A program made the position numbers and the translations under genes. Below the pieces are notes generated by a model, which saw nothing but the letters and a program-made list of their open reading frames with translations, was not told where the DNA came from and made no database searches. Shown piece by piece: positions 9,700-20,619 of a stretch of DNA of 64,000 nucleotides (position 1 is its first letter; the number at the start of each line of letters is the position of its first letter). Source of the stretch: Dryas octopetala (lineage: Eukaryota; Streptophyta; Magnoliopsida; Rosales; Rosaceae); the NCBI GenBank assembly GCA_963921425.1, contig OY992839.1, positions 11,139,409 to 11,203,408 on the forward strand. The letters are read 5' to 3'.

Positions 9700-10670
9700 C
9701 TCATGCTAAAAAATAAAGCAAACAATTTATAAGATGTATGTGGATGTGGGAACCCTAAAATTCAGCCGTTAGATTCAGTTTGTGGCTAAGATTAATACAT
9801 GTAGCAACTAGGACTTTATATAGACTTACATTCCAAACTCTACTAGGAAACATAATAAAAAATCCTGATTAATACAGAAACACATAAAAGGGAAATCATG
9901 TTTAATATATCTAATTGGAAATTAGTTTGACCCTAACCTTATCCAGCAAATCGACTATACAATTTCAAATGAGATTTTGTATTGTAACTCCTTTTCTTGT
10001 GTGTGTAGTAGAAGAGTGAATAATGAGTGAAGTGAATTGTGTCCTATGTGCAATTTGGTGTGAGTCGCTGTAGTATATTATATGTGTCAAGATTACCCCC
10101 CCAAAAAAAAATAAAAGTCTGATGCAGAGAAGTTTTATATGTGTTCAACGCTGCCATATATAGGGTTGAAATTCTGTTCTGAATATATATGCATGATTTG
10201 GATTAATTTCCTATTTAGGGGTGTGGATGGTTTTGAATTTACATTGGTCATTTTTTGAAGACATTATTCATCCAATCTAATAATTGATGGTTTGATATAG
10301 CCAATCCAGAATAGTCATAAGGACCAACCCTACAGCCTATATGAATTGGTTTGGATTGGTTTACTAAATAAGAAAATAAGTATAGCTTCAAGCCTATTAG
10401 AACAACAAAATTCATTATTCTAGAATGGACTTAAACTACATGATGCTATTTTTTCTAATTTTATAATTGTTTGTAATGGGGCTAAAAATTAAAACAATCT
10501 GGACATTCTAGTGCCTCAATGATGGGACCCAATGCATAAGTGAGGAATGCAGTCTTTTTAGCTTTGGCAGCAATAGCTTGGTAGTATTTTCAATGCATTA
10601 AACTGGTTTTTATGTTTTGAATTTTTAGGCTTGAGGTTAAAATATGACATAATAATTTTCATTTTGACCG
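9700..10670. other. Promoter remnant and intergenic DNA
   Basis: The part at 9680-9950 is the duplicated upstream region of the small split gene; it matches about 12930-13095. The remainder is AT-rich with no gene that I can support. Confidence 0.45.
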
Positions 10671-10686
10671 GGTTCTTTTTCTTTAG

Positions 10687-11236
10687 TCTGTTGGTATCTT
10701 TGGAGAGGTCACTGGAGAAACTTGATGAGGTCAGAAGAAAGAAGCTTTCTGAAATGATTATGGGTTCTGAAGGTGGTACATCCACTAGTGCGAGCTCAGG
10801 TTTCTGTTCTTTTTTGGCACTCGTAGTGACTATATATATCTCTTGTTTTAGAATTCAAATTTGTTCAATGTGATTTTTTCTCACTTTGTTTATATACTTC
10901 ATGATAGGACAACTACAATCCAAATTAAGCTCTGGTGTGACTGCAACTTCTCTGGAGGTGGGTTTCGTCTTGCCTTTCAGTTTAGAGTTCAAGCTTCTGC
11001 AGTCTATGCTTATAGCTTATGGTGCACATTATACTTCTGCTGTCAAATTTTGTCAGTTGTCATTACTATTTACTAGTTAATTTGGATGCCATAGGCCCAT
11101 ACTATGTTTTGGTCTTGAGGGTGTTTAGGTTGACTTAACTTTATGCAGACTTCAGATGGTTAGTTTGTTCAAAAGTCAGCTGCAAGTGTGCTTAGTGGGA
11201 AGAGGCCTGTTCAGCCAGCTGTGATTTTTCTTTAGC
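10687..11236 (+). pseudogene. Three-exon gene fragment of unknown family, broken
   Basis: Three short segments with plausible splice borders can be read together: about 10687-10799 (LEKLDEVRRKKLSEMIMGSE...) ending at AG|GT, about 10909-10957 (QLQSKLSSGVTATSLE) between AG and GT, and about 11150-11236 (TSDG, stop, FVQKSAASVLSGKRPVQPA). The third has an in-frame stop. Serine- and lysine-rich content looks like real coding sequence from a nuclear-type protein, but I do not recognise the family. No start or complete domain is present, so this is a fragment at best. Confidence 0.3.
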
Positions 11237-11239
11237 TCT

Positions 11240-11746
11240 TGTTGGACGGTGGCAGCCAAGCAACACTTGGTGTGGTTCAATTTAATTCATCTGGTAACCA
11301 TAGCTAGCTAGGTAGCTATAGATGGGTGGTGCAGCCTTATTTGAAAGCAAGGAAGCAATCTTCAGATTGCACATTAAGGCACTGCTGAAATTGCATTAGT
11401 AGTGCAGGAGACATTGAACTAAAAATAAGGAAGACATTGACTTGACATTACAAGTGTCATGATATACACAAATTTGCCATTGAGTTCAAGTGCCTATAAA
11501 TATGCATTAGTTCAATGCATTGAGGCAATCCGAAAAATCATTCTCTACAAGCTATAGAGAGCTCTTTACGGGTATTTGAGAGGGTATGTTGAGAGGGGTG
11601 TACAAGGGATTAAGGGCTCAGGTTTGGAATATTAATTAAACACGAGTGGTTCTAGCTTGTACTGTTATTCTCAATATTTTTCAATAGTAAAGAAAGACGA
11701 GAATATGTACGCCCCATGGACTTACCTCAAGTTAAGAGGGAGCCAC
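11240..11746. other. Intergenic, no gene supported
   Basis: Nothing recognisable before the CACTA terminus. Confidence 0.4.
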
Positions 11747-12846
11747 CACTACAAGAAAAACTATTTTAGGCGATGGCCTATTTCGTTGCCTAAAGTGGTT
11801 TTAGGCGACAAAAATTACCATCGTCGCTTCAACCAACATTTGGGCAACGAACATGTTGCGTTGCCCAACGTTATGCGCCAAAATGGCCTTGGAGGCATCT
11901 TTGGGCGATGACTAAACATTTGTGTCGCCTAATATTTCTTGGAGCGACGCACAATTTCATCGCCCAAAGATCCTTTGGGCGACGAAAAGAACATGGCGTC
12001 GCCTTATGGTTCTTTGGGTGACGAAATGGTACGTCGCCTAAAGAGGAAAAATTGTCATATTTTGTTCTTTTAGGTGACAAACCCTTCGTTCCTTAAACCA
12101 TAGTTAGGCACCAAAACCAACGTTTCGTTGCCTAAGGGTTCTCTGGGCGGCGAAAAAGATTCGTCACCCAAAGGTTTCATTTTTGCATGCATTTTTATGT
12201 ATGTATAACCATACATCTCTATTGTGTTTCCAATTATTGAAATGATAAGGTTAATTTCAATGAAAGAATTTATAGAATTATACTTTTCAAGTGTTAAAAC
12301 CATTCATTTATATGTAAAATGTCACATCTCGATTGTGTTTTCAAATATCCAAACCGTTCATTTCTTAGTTTCTCACTCAAAGATTATCTCTCCAAAAAAT
12401 TAAATTAATCGGAAATGTAGAAGTTAGATATTGGAACTCGAACGTATGAACGATCATGGATTGCTAATTAAAATGTTCTTAGGCAACAAAAGTATTGTTT
12501 GGGCGACGAATGAACCATCACCTTAAGAAGTAAAAAATTGGCGGGATGGAATGGCGTCCTAATATTTTGCCATTTTAGGCGACAAAACCCTTCATCGCTT
12601 AAACCACATTTAGGCGATAAACCTATACCTTCGTTGCTTAAATTGATTTGGGCGACGAAGGGATTTGTCACCTAAGTGCATTGGGATTTATAATCCCTTT
12701 TCCCTTTTTCTTTTCTGGTTTGTGTGAAAATCTCTCTCTCGATCTCTCAGCTCTCTCAATCTCTCATCTATAATCCCTTGGGCTGGCCTCCTCTTTCATC
12801 TCTCTAATCTCCCTCCTCTCTTTCTCCCCCATCTTTGTGATCTCCC
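11747..12846 (+). mobile_element. CACTA (En/Spm-type) element end, truncated
   Basis: It begins with the canonical terminus CACTACAAGAAAAA. The next about 920 bp hold at least two dozen subterminal motifs of the form TTTRGGCGACGAA in alternating orientation (reverse forms TTCGTCGCCTAAA or TCGTTGCC), the classic CACTA subterminal array that transposase binds. A CT-rich tract follows to about 12846. The opposite terminus (CTTGTAGTG) was not found in the window and there is no transposase frame, so this is a one-ended remnant or a strongly deleted derivative. Confidence 0.8.
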
Positions 12847-13095
12847 TCATGTCTTGCATATTCACCCAAGCCTCGGCTTTGGCCTCACGGTTGATATCCT
12901 CGCACTCGGCCTCACTCATCTTGGTACCCATGTTGGACAACAACTCATGCCAAAAAATAAAGGAAACAATTTATGGCGACTAGGCCTTTAGTTTATATAG
13001 GCTTACATTAATTCCAAACTATACTAGGAAATATAATGAAAAATTCTGATTAATACAGAACATAAAAGGGAAATTATGTTTTATCCTAATTGGAA
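12847..13095 (-). pseudogene. Second copy of promoter and exon 1 of the small unrecognised gene
   Basis: Reading on the minus strand from ATG 12931: MGTKMSEAECEDINREAKAEAWVNMQ, then homology stops at the CACTA-derived CT tract. About 165 bp of upstream sequence is also shared with 9690-9950, including a TATA-like CTATATAAAC at 13000-12991. The copy lacks the 3' half (FKKLLKEALGDSEQ...) found at 8173-8300. Its position directly at the inner edge of the CACTA array suggests capture by the transposon. Confidence 0.6.
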
Positions 13096-13359
13096 AAGGG
13101 AAATCAAAAAAGACAATTCGGTTCATGTTGGATCGACGGTGAGGGATCACCGATGTTGGACTGGTCAGAAGCCCGACAGTGAGGAGCGAAAAGAGTAGGG
13201 CCACCCGAAAATCAAAAAGCTCACCCAACCCACCTAACCCAGTAGCTCCACCCCTTTGGCTTCCGTCAACAAAGGCCTTTGTTAGACAACCACTAAATTG
13301 TGTCGGGTTCTCTAACAAAGGCCATATAACATTTTCAATCCAAGCAATTTGGGCCACAT

Positions 13360-13712
13360 TTTTTGTACTTATAGTTTTAGTTGTATCAATTTTGTCCTAA
13401 TAGTTTTCTAATTGTTGCAATTTGAGGACACATACTTAATTTCATCAACTTTGTTCGACGAAAAGAGCACGTGAAGCACATGTGTGAGGGTATTTTGGGT
13501 TTTTGAGTGGTTTAGCTTAATTATCACTATCTAAATTAAATACTCTAAATTATGATGTCACATACTATTTTTGTTGATCAAATTGACGGAATTAAGCATG
13601 TGTCCTTAAATTATTACAATTAGGAAACTACATGGACAAATGACAATTGAAACTATAAGAATCAAAGTGAAACTTGACCCAAACTACAAGACCGAAAACG
13701 TAATTTAGCCTC
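13360..13712. mobile_element. Inverted-repeat MITE (~350 bp)
   Basis: Left arm (about 13385-13460, with TTTGTCCTAATAGTTTTCTA then GAGGACACATACTTAATT) and right arm (about 13575-13650, reversed: TTTGTCCATGTAGTTTCCTA then AAGGACACATGCTTAATT) are clearly complementary. The outer parts (TTTTAGTTGTATCAATTTTG and reversed TTTCAATTGTCATTTG) extend them. Exact ends and target duplication were not resolved. Confidence 0.65.
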
Positions 13713-14171
13713 TAATAAATATATATGTAATAGGTACCCTTATCCCATCAGAGTCATATGCTGGTTTTTTTAGCTTGTCTAGTTGGCAACACTAATCTCA
13801 AGGCTCCTTGGTAAATTGTTACCATGAAACATCTATATACAAGTATAAACAGAATCTTGAATCATAAATCCACAATTCCCATCGATCCATTAGACTTTAC
13901 ATATTGTTACATTGTGTCTGAAATTTTTAGTATGGTTTAATTTCATATTTTGAAAAGAATAATATAATAGGATTACTGGATTAGGTTAGGAAACTGCCTG
14001 TTTGGTTATTCCTTACTCCCCCAAGAATCTGGTTTAGAATTCTGTATATTGATATTAGTCAAAAGGTTTTGGTAGGCCTAAGCTCAAAACATGCAGTTCG
14101 GAATTCTGGTGAGCATTTTCGTATCTCCATGTGAATTTTCTAATAGTCATTGTCTGTGGATGTAGTTCTTA

Positions 14172-14571
14172 GGCTTAGTTTGAGATTGCTATGAGAAAAA
14201 ACAGTTGTGAAATAAAGCAACTGTGAAGTAAAGCAGTTGACTGTTTGGTAAACTATATTTTCAAAAGTGCTGTGAGTACAAAAAGCAGTATGAAAGTGTT
14301 TGGTAAAATTGTAATGTAAAACTGCTGTGGTTATTTATAATTACTAAAATGAGGGTATTATGGGTAAAATAAAATTTTCATTGTTGCTGTGATTCACTGT
14401 AGTTTTTAAAAGCATCTACAAACTTGCTTTCTATTTTTGCTGTGGAGAGTTAAGAATTGTGAGGCAAAACACTTTTTCATTTTTTTACCAAACACCAAAA
14501 CTGCTGTGGGTGTTTGAGAATTGTCATCTACATCAACTTTTAGGTCCTCTACAACAATTCCAAACAGAGTC
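14172..14571. mobile_element. MITE-like element with imperfect inverted ends
   Basis: GGCTTAGTTTGAGATTGCTA at the left and, reversed from the right, GACTCTGTTTGGAATTGTTG form about 25-bp imperfect terminal repeats. TA is present at both flanks (14170-14171, 14572-14573). GCTGTGGTT/AAACTGCTGTGG-type motifs recur inside. The superfamily is uncertain. Confidence 0.5.
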
Positions 14572-14765
14572 TAATGAGACAGAGACACATTGTTATTGAT
14601 GATGACATTTGCATTCTGCATGTAACTGTTTTGTCTTGAGTAATGGTCAACCTCCAGTTAAAATGGGCTGGCGCTTTGGAGACATCCCAGGTCCAATAAA
14701 GTTGGAGTAGATAAGACAACTACATTATGGGATATAGGGAAACATATGGCATATCCTCACGAATA

Positions 14766-14882
14766 AATCTTCTATGGGGCATGCCCCAGTGAGACATGTC
14801 TCACATGAGGTGGGACCCATATGATTGTGGGTCCCACCTCATGTGAGACATGCCTCACTGGAGCACGCCCCACTGAAGACTC
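14766..14882. mobile_element. Foldback/palindromic mini-element
   Basis: An inverted repeat of 33 bp with one mismatch (14787-14819 against 14828-14860) surrounds an 8-base loop. Outer arms continue less perfectly (CTTCTATGGGGCATGC against, reversed, CTTCAGTGGGGCGTGC). The transcript of either strand would fold into a strong hairpin. The outer ends match the element at 55408-55486. Confidence 0.75.
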
Positions 14883-14889
14883 GCTCATA

Positions 14890-15610
14890 TCCTCACCTAT
14901 GTTCCTAGTCACTGTACAATATTTTTTTTAGGTTGCTCCTTTTGGCTCATATTTGAATCTGCCCCATAATTATGGTATTTTCTGATTTTCCTCTGTGATG
15001 CATAGATTCTCTATCCAGAACATGCCATCAAAACCACAGAATTACATAGATTCAAATGCCATAATTGCTTCTATAAGCTAATAAAGGCATTAACCCAATT
15101 AGTAAGGTCATGGAAAAACATCTACTTTAAAATTGTTAAGCATACTGTGATGCATGATGACTGAGATGTGAATGTGATTCATATACTAAAATTGTTAAGC
15201 ATACTGGAATACAGATAAGAAATGAAACGATGTCAATTTTTTCAATCCAAATGAGAAAATGGTGATTATGGATTGAGGAAATTGGAGTAAATTACTGACT
15301 GAGTCCCTTGATGTTTATATAATGGAAATAATAACTAGTTCTTGATCAGAAGACTCTTAATTATGAACGATGTTACCATACCAAACAGCAGTTCTGCTGC
15401 AAGAATACATGTGAACAGAGACCTAATTTATTCGATGAAGTAAACAACATATAAAATAGAGTATAGGGCAAAATGGAATCTTAACTTCTTTTGTTTGTTA
15501 GTGATATATATATGTTCAAACAAGAATACTTATCATGAGAAACTATACATTCCCTCCTTCCCTTCATTCACTGGTTTGGCTCTTTACTTCTACCAACTAG
15601 AACACAAGAT
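14890..15610. promoter_or_regulatory. Upstream region of the resistance-gene homologue
   Basis: AT-rich. A TATA-like TATATATATG at about 15506 lies roughly 110 bases before the start codon. No other gene is seen. Confidence 0.35.
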
Positions 15611-15619
15611 ATGCTCCAT

Positions 15620-18600
15620 ATGGCAGATGTAGCCTTGTCCCCGCTTCTGCAGGTTGTCTTCGACAGACTGGCTTCCCCAATCCTAGGAACGCTTCAAAAT
15701 CTCTGTGGTCTTGAGAAGAATTTTCAGAAGCTACAACAGTCATTGCCGATGATCCAAGCTTTACTTGAAGATGCAGAAGAGCGGCAAGTGACTGATAAGT
15801 TTGTGCAAATGTGGCTGTCGAAGCTCAAAGATGCAGCTTATGATTCAGATGACTTGTTGGACGAGCTTGAAGCAGAAGTCACACGGTGTGAAAGTTGCGG
15901 CAGCATTTGTAATCAGGTAACCAGGCTCTTGCCTTTCGAACCATCCAGACGTCTATTTGATATTGCTCATGAGCTTGAAAAGATGCTTATATTGTTAGAT
16001 AAGATAACTGTGGAAGGACTAAGCTTCAATTTCAAGGAAAAGGTTCAAGGTAGGAGGAGTTCTGAAAGTTCAGCTCGAATGAGGGAAACTGGTTTTATTG
16101 TGATTGAATCAGAGGTCTATGGAAGAGCAAAAGACAGAAAATATTTTAAAGCTTTTGTTACCAGCTGACTGCCATGGGAAAACCATAGGTGATGTTTCAA
16201 TCATTCCTATAGTTGGTATTGGAGGCCTTGGCAAGACAACACTTGCTCAACTAGTCTACAATGATGCTGCTTTGAAGGAGTACTTTGATGTGAAAATATG
16301 GGTGTGTGTGTCTCATGATTTTGATGTTAAGAAACTGATTAAAGCAATCATAGAATCAGCAACCAGGAGGAGATGTGAATTCTTAGAGATGGCTATACTT
16401 CAGTCTCAGCTGCAGGAAACTCTATGTGGGAAGAGGTATCTTCTTGTTTTGGATGACATGTGGAATGAAGATCAAGATGAATGGGGTGTATTTGGAGCTT
16501 TGTTTAGAGGTTCTGTTGAAGGAAGCAAAATACTAGTCACTACCCGTAGTGACAAAGTAGCATCAATAGTGGGAACAACTTCACCATATCATCTGGAGGG
16601 CTTGCCGGAAGAGGACTGTTTGGCTTTGTTCACGAAGCGTGCTTTTGGTGTGGGAGAAGAAGAAAATCATCCTAATCTGTTGCTCATTGGGAGACAAATC
16701 ATTAAGAAATGTGGAGGTGTACCACTAGCAGCACAAACTCTGGGAAGTCTATTGCGCTTTAAAAGAGACAAGAGGGACTGGTTGTTTGTGCAAGAAAGTG
16801 AACTTTGCAGATTGGATGAGTTCCAAAATGGAATTTTACCAACTCTTAGGTTGAGTTATAAACAATTGCCGCCGCATCTTAAGCGTTGCTTTGCATACTG
16901 TTCATTGTTTCCCAAGAATTATGATATCAAGAAGGAAAAGTTAATCCAACTTTGGATGGCTGAAGGATTGATTATGAGCCATGGAGGACTTAGGCCTTTA
17001 GAAGACATTGGAAATGATTATTTCAATGATTTATTGTGGATGTCCTTCTTTCAAAAAGTTCAGAATGGTGAAGTTGACAGTATGACAGTGTACAAAATGC
17101 ACGGTCTCATTCATGATCTTTCTCAATGTGTAAGTGGAAATGAATTTGTGACACTAAAGTCTTCTCTTAAAACAAGTAATCTTTCACCGACTCGTCATGC
17201 ATCAATACTTTGCAGTTTTGAGTCATCTAAGATTCCATCAGCCTTGATCCAAGCAACACGTCTCCGGACCTTGCTGTTGTTCTCACCCGGAGTCAGCTGT
17301 GGGGATCTTCCTTCCCTATTGCCTACTGATTTCACATATTTAAGAGTGCTAGACTTAAGTGGATCAGGAATCAAAGTACTGCAGAAATCAATAGGTGAAT
17401 TCATGTGCTTGAGATACCTTGACCTCTCCAACACCTCAATTCAAGAACTCCCTGATACAATCTGCAACCTCTTTAATCTGCAGACACTGGACCTATCAGG
17501 CTGCTACCTCCTTGCAAAGCTGCCTGAAAGAATAGGGAGGTTGATTAGCCTAAGACACCTCAATATAACTGGGTGTGAAGGATTGACCCATATGCCAGAT
17601 GGGATTGGAAAGTTGGTTGACCTTCAGACATTACCAATATATATAGTGGGAGTGGGTAGTGTGGCAAGCATAACAGAACTCAATTGCCTGAAGCTAAGGG
17701 GTGAGCTGAACATCAAATGCTTGGAGAATTTGAGAGATGCAAAAGAAGCAAAGCATGCTAAGCTAAAAGAGAAGAAGGACCTTCACACATTGGGATTATC
17801 TTGGGGAAATAACAAGGGCTTGAAGATGAATTCAGCTGCAGGAACCAGTTCAGCACAGGTGGAAGACACCGAAGATTTATCATCACCGGGACATGACAGT
17901 GATGCTGGATGTGGAGATGTAGAAGATATTCTTGAATGCCTTGAACCCCACCCGAACTTAAGAAAACTCTTTCTCAAAGGGTTCCCGGGAATCAAGATTC
18001 CGAACTGGATCCTTCCAAACTTGATTGTTGTTGTGTTGATCAACTGCAAAAGATGTGAAAAGTTACCCACCCTTGGGCACCTTCCACTTCTCAAGACTCT
18101 ATTTGCAGGGAATGGACAATGTCAAGGAAATATCCAGAGAATTCTATGGTGAGGGCACCCAGAAACCATTTGCATCTCTTGAAGAACTAACCCTGAGAGA
18201 ATTTCCAAAATTGGGAGCATGGTCTGGCATACAAGACAGAGAAGCATTTGCTTTCCTGACAAAATTAGTTCTAAACAAATGTCCAAATCTGATATCTGCA
18301 CCATTCTTTCCATCACTCCAACACGTCGAGCTTCAGGATTGCCACACAATGATCCTCAACTCCATGGAAAATCTGAGCTCACTTTCAAATCTTGTAATTG
18401 ACACATTTCCAGTGATGGAGTCCCTATCAGGGGAGATTCTGAAAAACAATAACTTTCTGACTTGTCTGAAGATTAGCTCATGCAAAAATATTCAGTTTCT
18501 GCCTTCGGAACTGGAAGAACTCGCTGCTCTGAAGTCACTGACCATAAGTTGGTGTGAGAAGCTGTCCTATTTGCCTCAAGGATTGCAAAACTTGAAATCC

Positions 18601-19158
18601 TTGGAGACCTTGGAGATCAGTGAATGCCATGGTCTTGACTCTTTGCCGGACGGTATAGGAGGTTTGATCTCCCTGAAAGTTTTATCCATTGAGAATTGTG
18701 ATAATCTGACTTCTTTGTCAAATGGACTACAAAACCTCAATGCCCTCGAGCACTTTACCATCATGTACTGCCCAAAACTAACTTGTTTTCAAGAAAATTT
18801 TCACAATCTTTTGGCCCTTCGGAGTCTTACCATTTTGTGTTGTCCTGAGCTTGTTTCTCTTCCAAAGGGGCTGCAACATGTCACTACTCTGCAAACTTTG
18901 GAAATCCGTTGCTGTCCTAATTTGAAGAACTTTCCTGAACTCATTAGTAATTGTTCTTCACTTCGATCATTGGCCATTTCTGACTGCCATAGTTTGACTT
19001 CACTTCCAGAAGGACTGCACCATATCAGTACACTGCAGCATCTGTCCATTCAAGGTTGTCCTACTCTGGAGCAGAAAGTGGAAGAAGAAGAGAGGGAGGG
19101 CAAATGGCAGAAGATGGCTCACCGTTCACACACTTACAGTTCACGATTCGGGAATTAA
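15620..19158 (+). pseudogene. CC-NB-LRR resistance-gene homologue (RGA type), two frameshifts
   Basis: A near full-length CNL immune receptor gene without introns, about 1180 codons if read across two breaks. The start MADVALSPLLQ opens the coiled-coil domain (Rx-like; DAAYDSDDLLDELEAE is the EDVID-like region). The NB-ARC domain follows: P-loop GIGGLGKTT (about 16215), kinase-2 LLVLDDMW (about 16440), RNBS-B ILVTTRSDKVA, GLPL as GGVPLA (about 16714), RNBS-D CFAYCSLFPKNYD, and an MHD motif changed to MHG (17097-17105). About 20 LRRs follow, ending in LEQKVEEEEREGKWQK. Break 1 lies near 16134-16141, where ESEVYGRAKDR should continue as ENILKLLLPADC. Break 2 lies near 18098-18105, where LPLLKTL should continue as YLQGMDNVKEI. 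Each fits loss of two bases in a dinucleotide run. CNLs sense pathogen effectors and trigger cell death. Either a pseudogene or, if the breaks are sequence errors, a functional gene. Confidence 0.85.
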
Positions 19159-19159
19159 C

Positions 19160-20087
19160 TTTCTGCAGGAAACTGTTCAGGTCTAAACAAAAACTTTAAT
19201 AGATTATTGCTCTAAGTTCTGTGACACCTACTTTCACTTGTGTTTCTGAAATGCTATTTTCAAATTGGTTATATGTAAACAAACTTCATGGCAACACATT
19301 GTACTTCCTATGGATTTCTTACCTATATCCACTCTGTATTACCAACAGCCTTCGCAGCGTTGAGACTGTTAAACAGGATGCTCCTAATTATTCTGTAATT
19401 ACATTTTTACTTCAAGAAGTTGTAATGTTGCTGTAATTATATCAACTATCTGTTTCGCAGGTTTTATTTCATAGAAGACTCCAAAAATTGGAAAGTAAAG
19501 TAGTAATGGTTCCAACCATTGTCACCATACATCTAGTTAAACAGTTATGTGTTTCCAACAAATATTGAACTCTTAGAGAACCCAAGAAGATTATATGGGA
19601 TATCTTACTTGACTTGTTTTTGGCATAACACTCTTGATGAAACAATTGTTGGTTTTTAAAATCCATCAGCTACATGAAGCACCATGCTTTGCTAAACATT
19701 TATGTACAAAATCTAGGCAATCTTTTTCTTCTTGTTTCTTGGTAAAACTTGTACCAACTGAAGATTACTTTGGAAGATTAGAGTAATTTCGAATAAGACT
19801 TTAAGGCTAGCTTAGCTGAGGATTCAGGGGTAACAAATTTTGTATTATATATGGATAGAGATGTCAGCCTTGCAGTAATTTCTGGTATTGTTGAAGAAAA
19901 TGGGTTTTGTTTGCCGGATTCAGTTGTCTACCAAGAGTTATGGTTGAGAATATTAGGAGGAAAACAATGAAATATGACCAGAACCTTGTCAGAGACCCAA
20001 ATATATAGGTGTTCCACGTACACGTTTTATGCATAAAAGATATTGTAGCTATTTGCTGCATAGTTCATGACTAATATACTATGTCGT
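19160..20087. other. 3' flank of the resistance-gene homologue
   Basis: Possible 3' UTR introns (for example an acceptor TTTCGCAG near 19460), as often seen in RGA-type genes. Otherwise AT-rich and without a gene. Confidence 0.35.
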
Positions 20088-20618
20088 TTAAACTGTAATG
20101 ACATAATATACTATATTGTCATTCAAATCAAAAAGCGTCCTTGCTTCTTCAATCCTGCCACATTGTGCCAAAGCTGTTAAAACTGTATGCCCAGAAACCA
20201 CACTCCTCTCGGGCATCCTCTCAAACAAGTCCAAAGCCAGATCAACCCGACCATTCCTTGCATACCCATCAATCATGGTGTTCCAGGAAACCACATGCTT
20301 CACCGGCATTTCATAAAACAACTGCTCTTCATCCTGAAACCGTTTCAACCTTATATACCCAGTGATCAACGTCATCCATGTGACGACGTCTTTTTCACGC
20401 ATTTCATTGAACACTTGGCGTGCTTCACCAATTTTACCATCTTTACTAAGTTTAGTAATCAGCGAGTTGGATTGTGCTACATTAGAATTGGCACTATAAT
20501 CTCTATCAGGTGATGTGATTCTGGGCGTCACCGTGTAGTTCATGGAGTGGTATACAAGTTTGAGATTACCTAGCATAGGGAGGATAGGTAATCTAGCTCT
20601 GTTTCTAACATGTACCAT
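20088..20618 (-). pseudogene. Truncated PPR protein gene (At2g35030-like)
   Basis: The open frame encodes 176 residues. After a basic N-terminal stretch that could be a mitochondrial presequence come PPR units: SNSLITKLSKDGKIGEARQVF, DVVTWMTLITGYIRLKRFQDEE, HVVSWNTMIDGYARNGRVDLAL and SVVSGHTVLTALAQCGRIEEA. The pattern MPERNVVSWNTMIDGYA resembles PLS-class organelle RNA-binding proteins such as At2g35030, which are usually over 600 residues. This copy stops after about four repeats, has an internal join where a repeat seems deleted, and ends in non-PPR sequence (NDNIVYYVITV). It is therefore most likely a pseudogene. Confidence 0.7.
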
Positions 20619-20619
20619 A

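Noticed and set aside
16100-16200. A small intron explaining the first CNL frame change
   Set aside because: The homologous protein sequence is continuous across the shift and no GT-AG pair fits without losing conserved residues.
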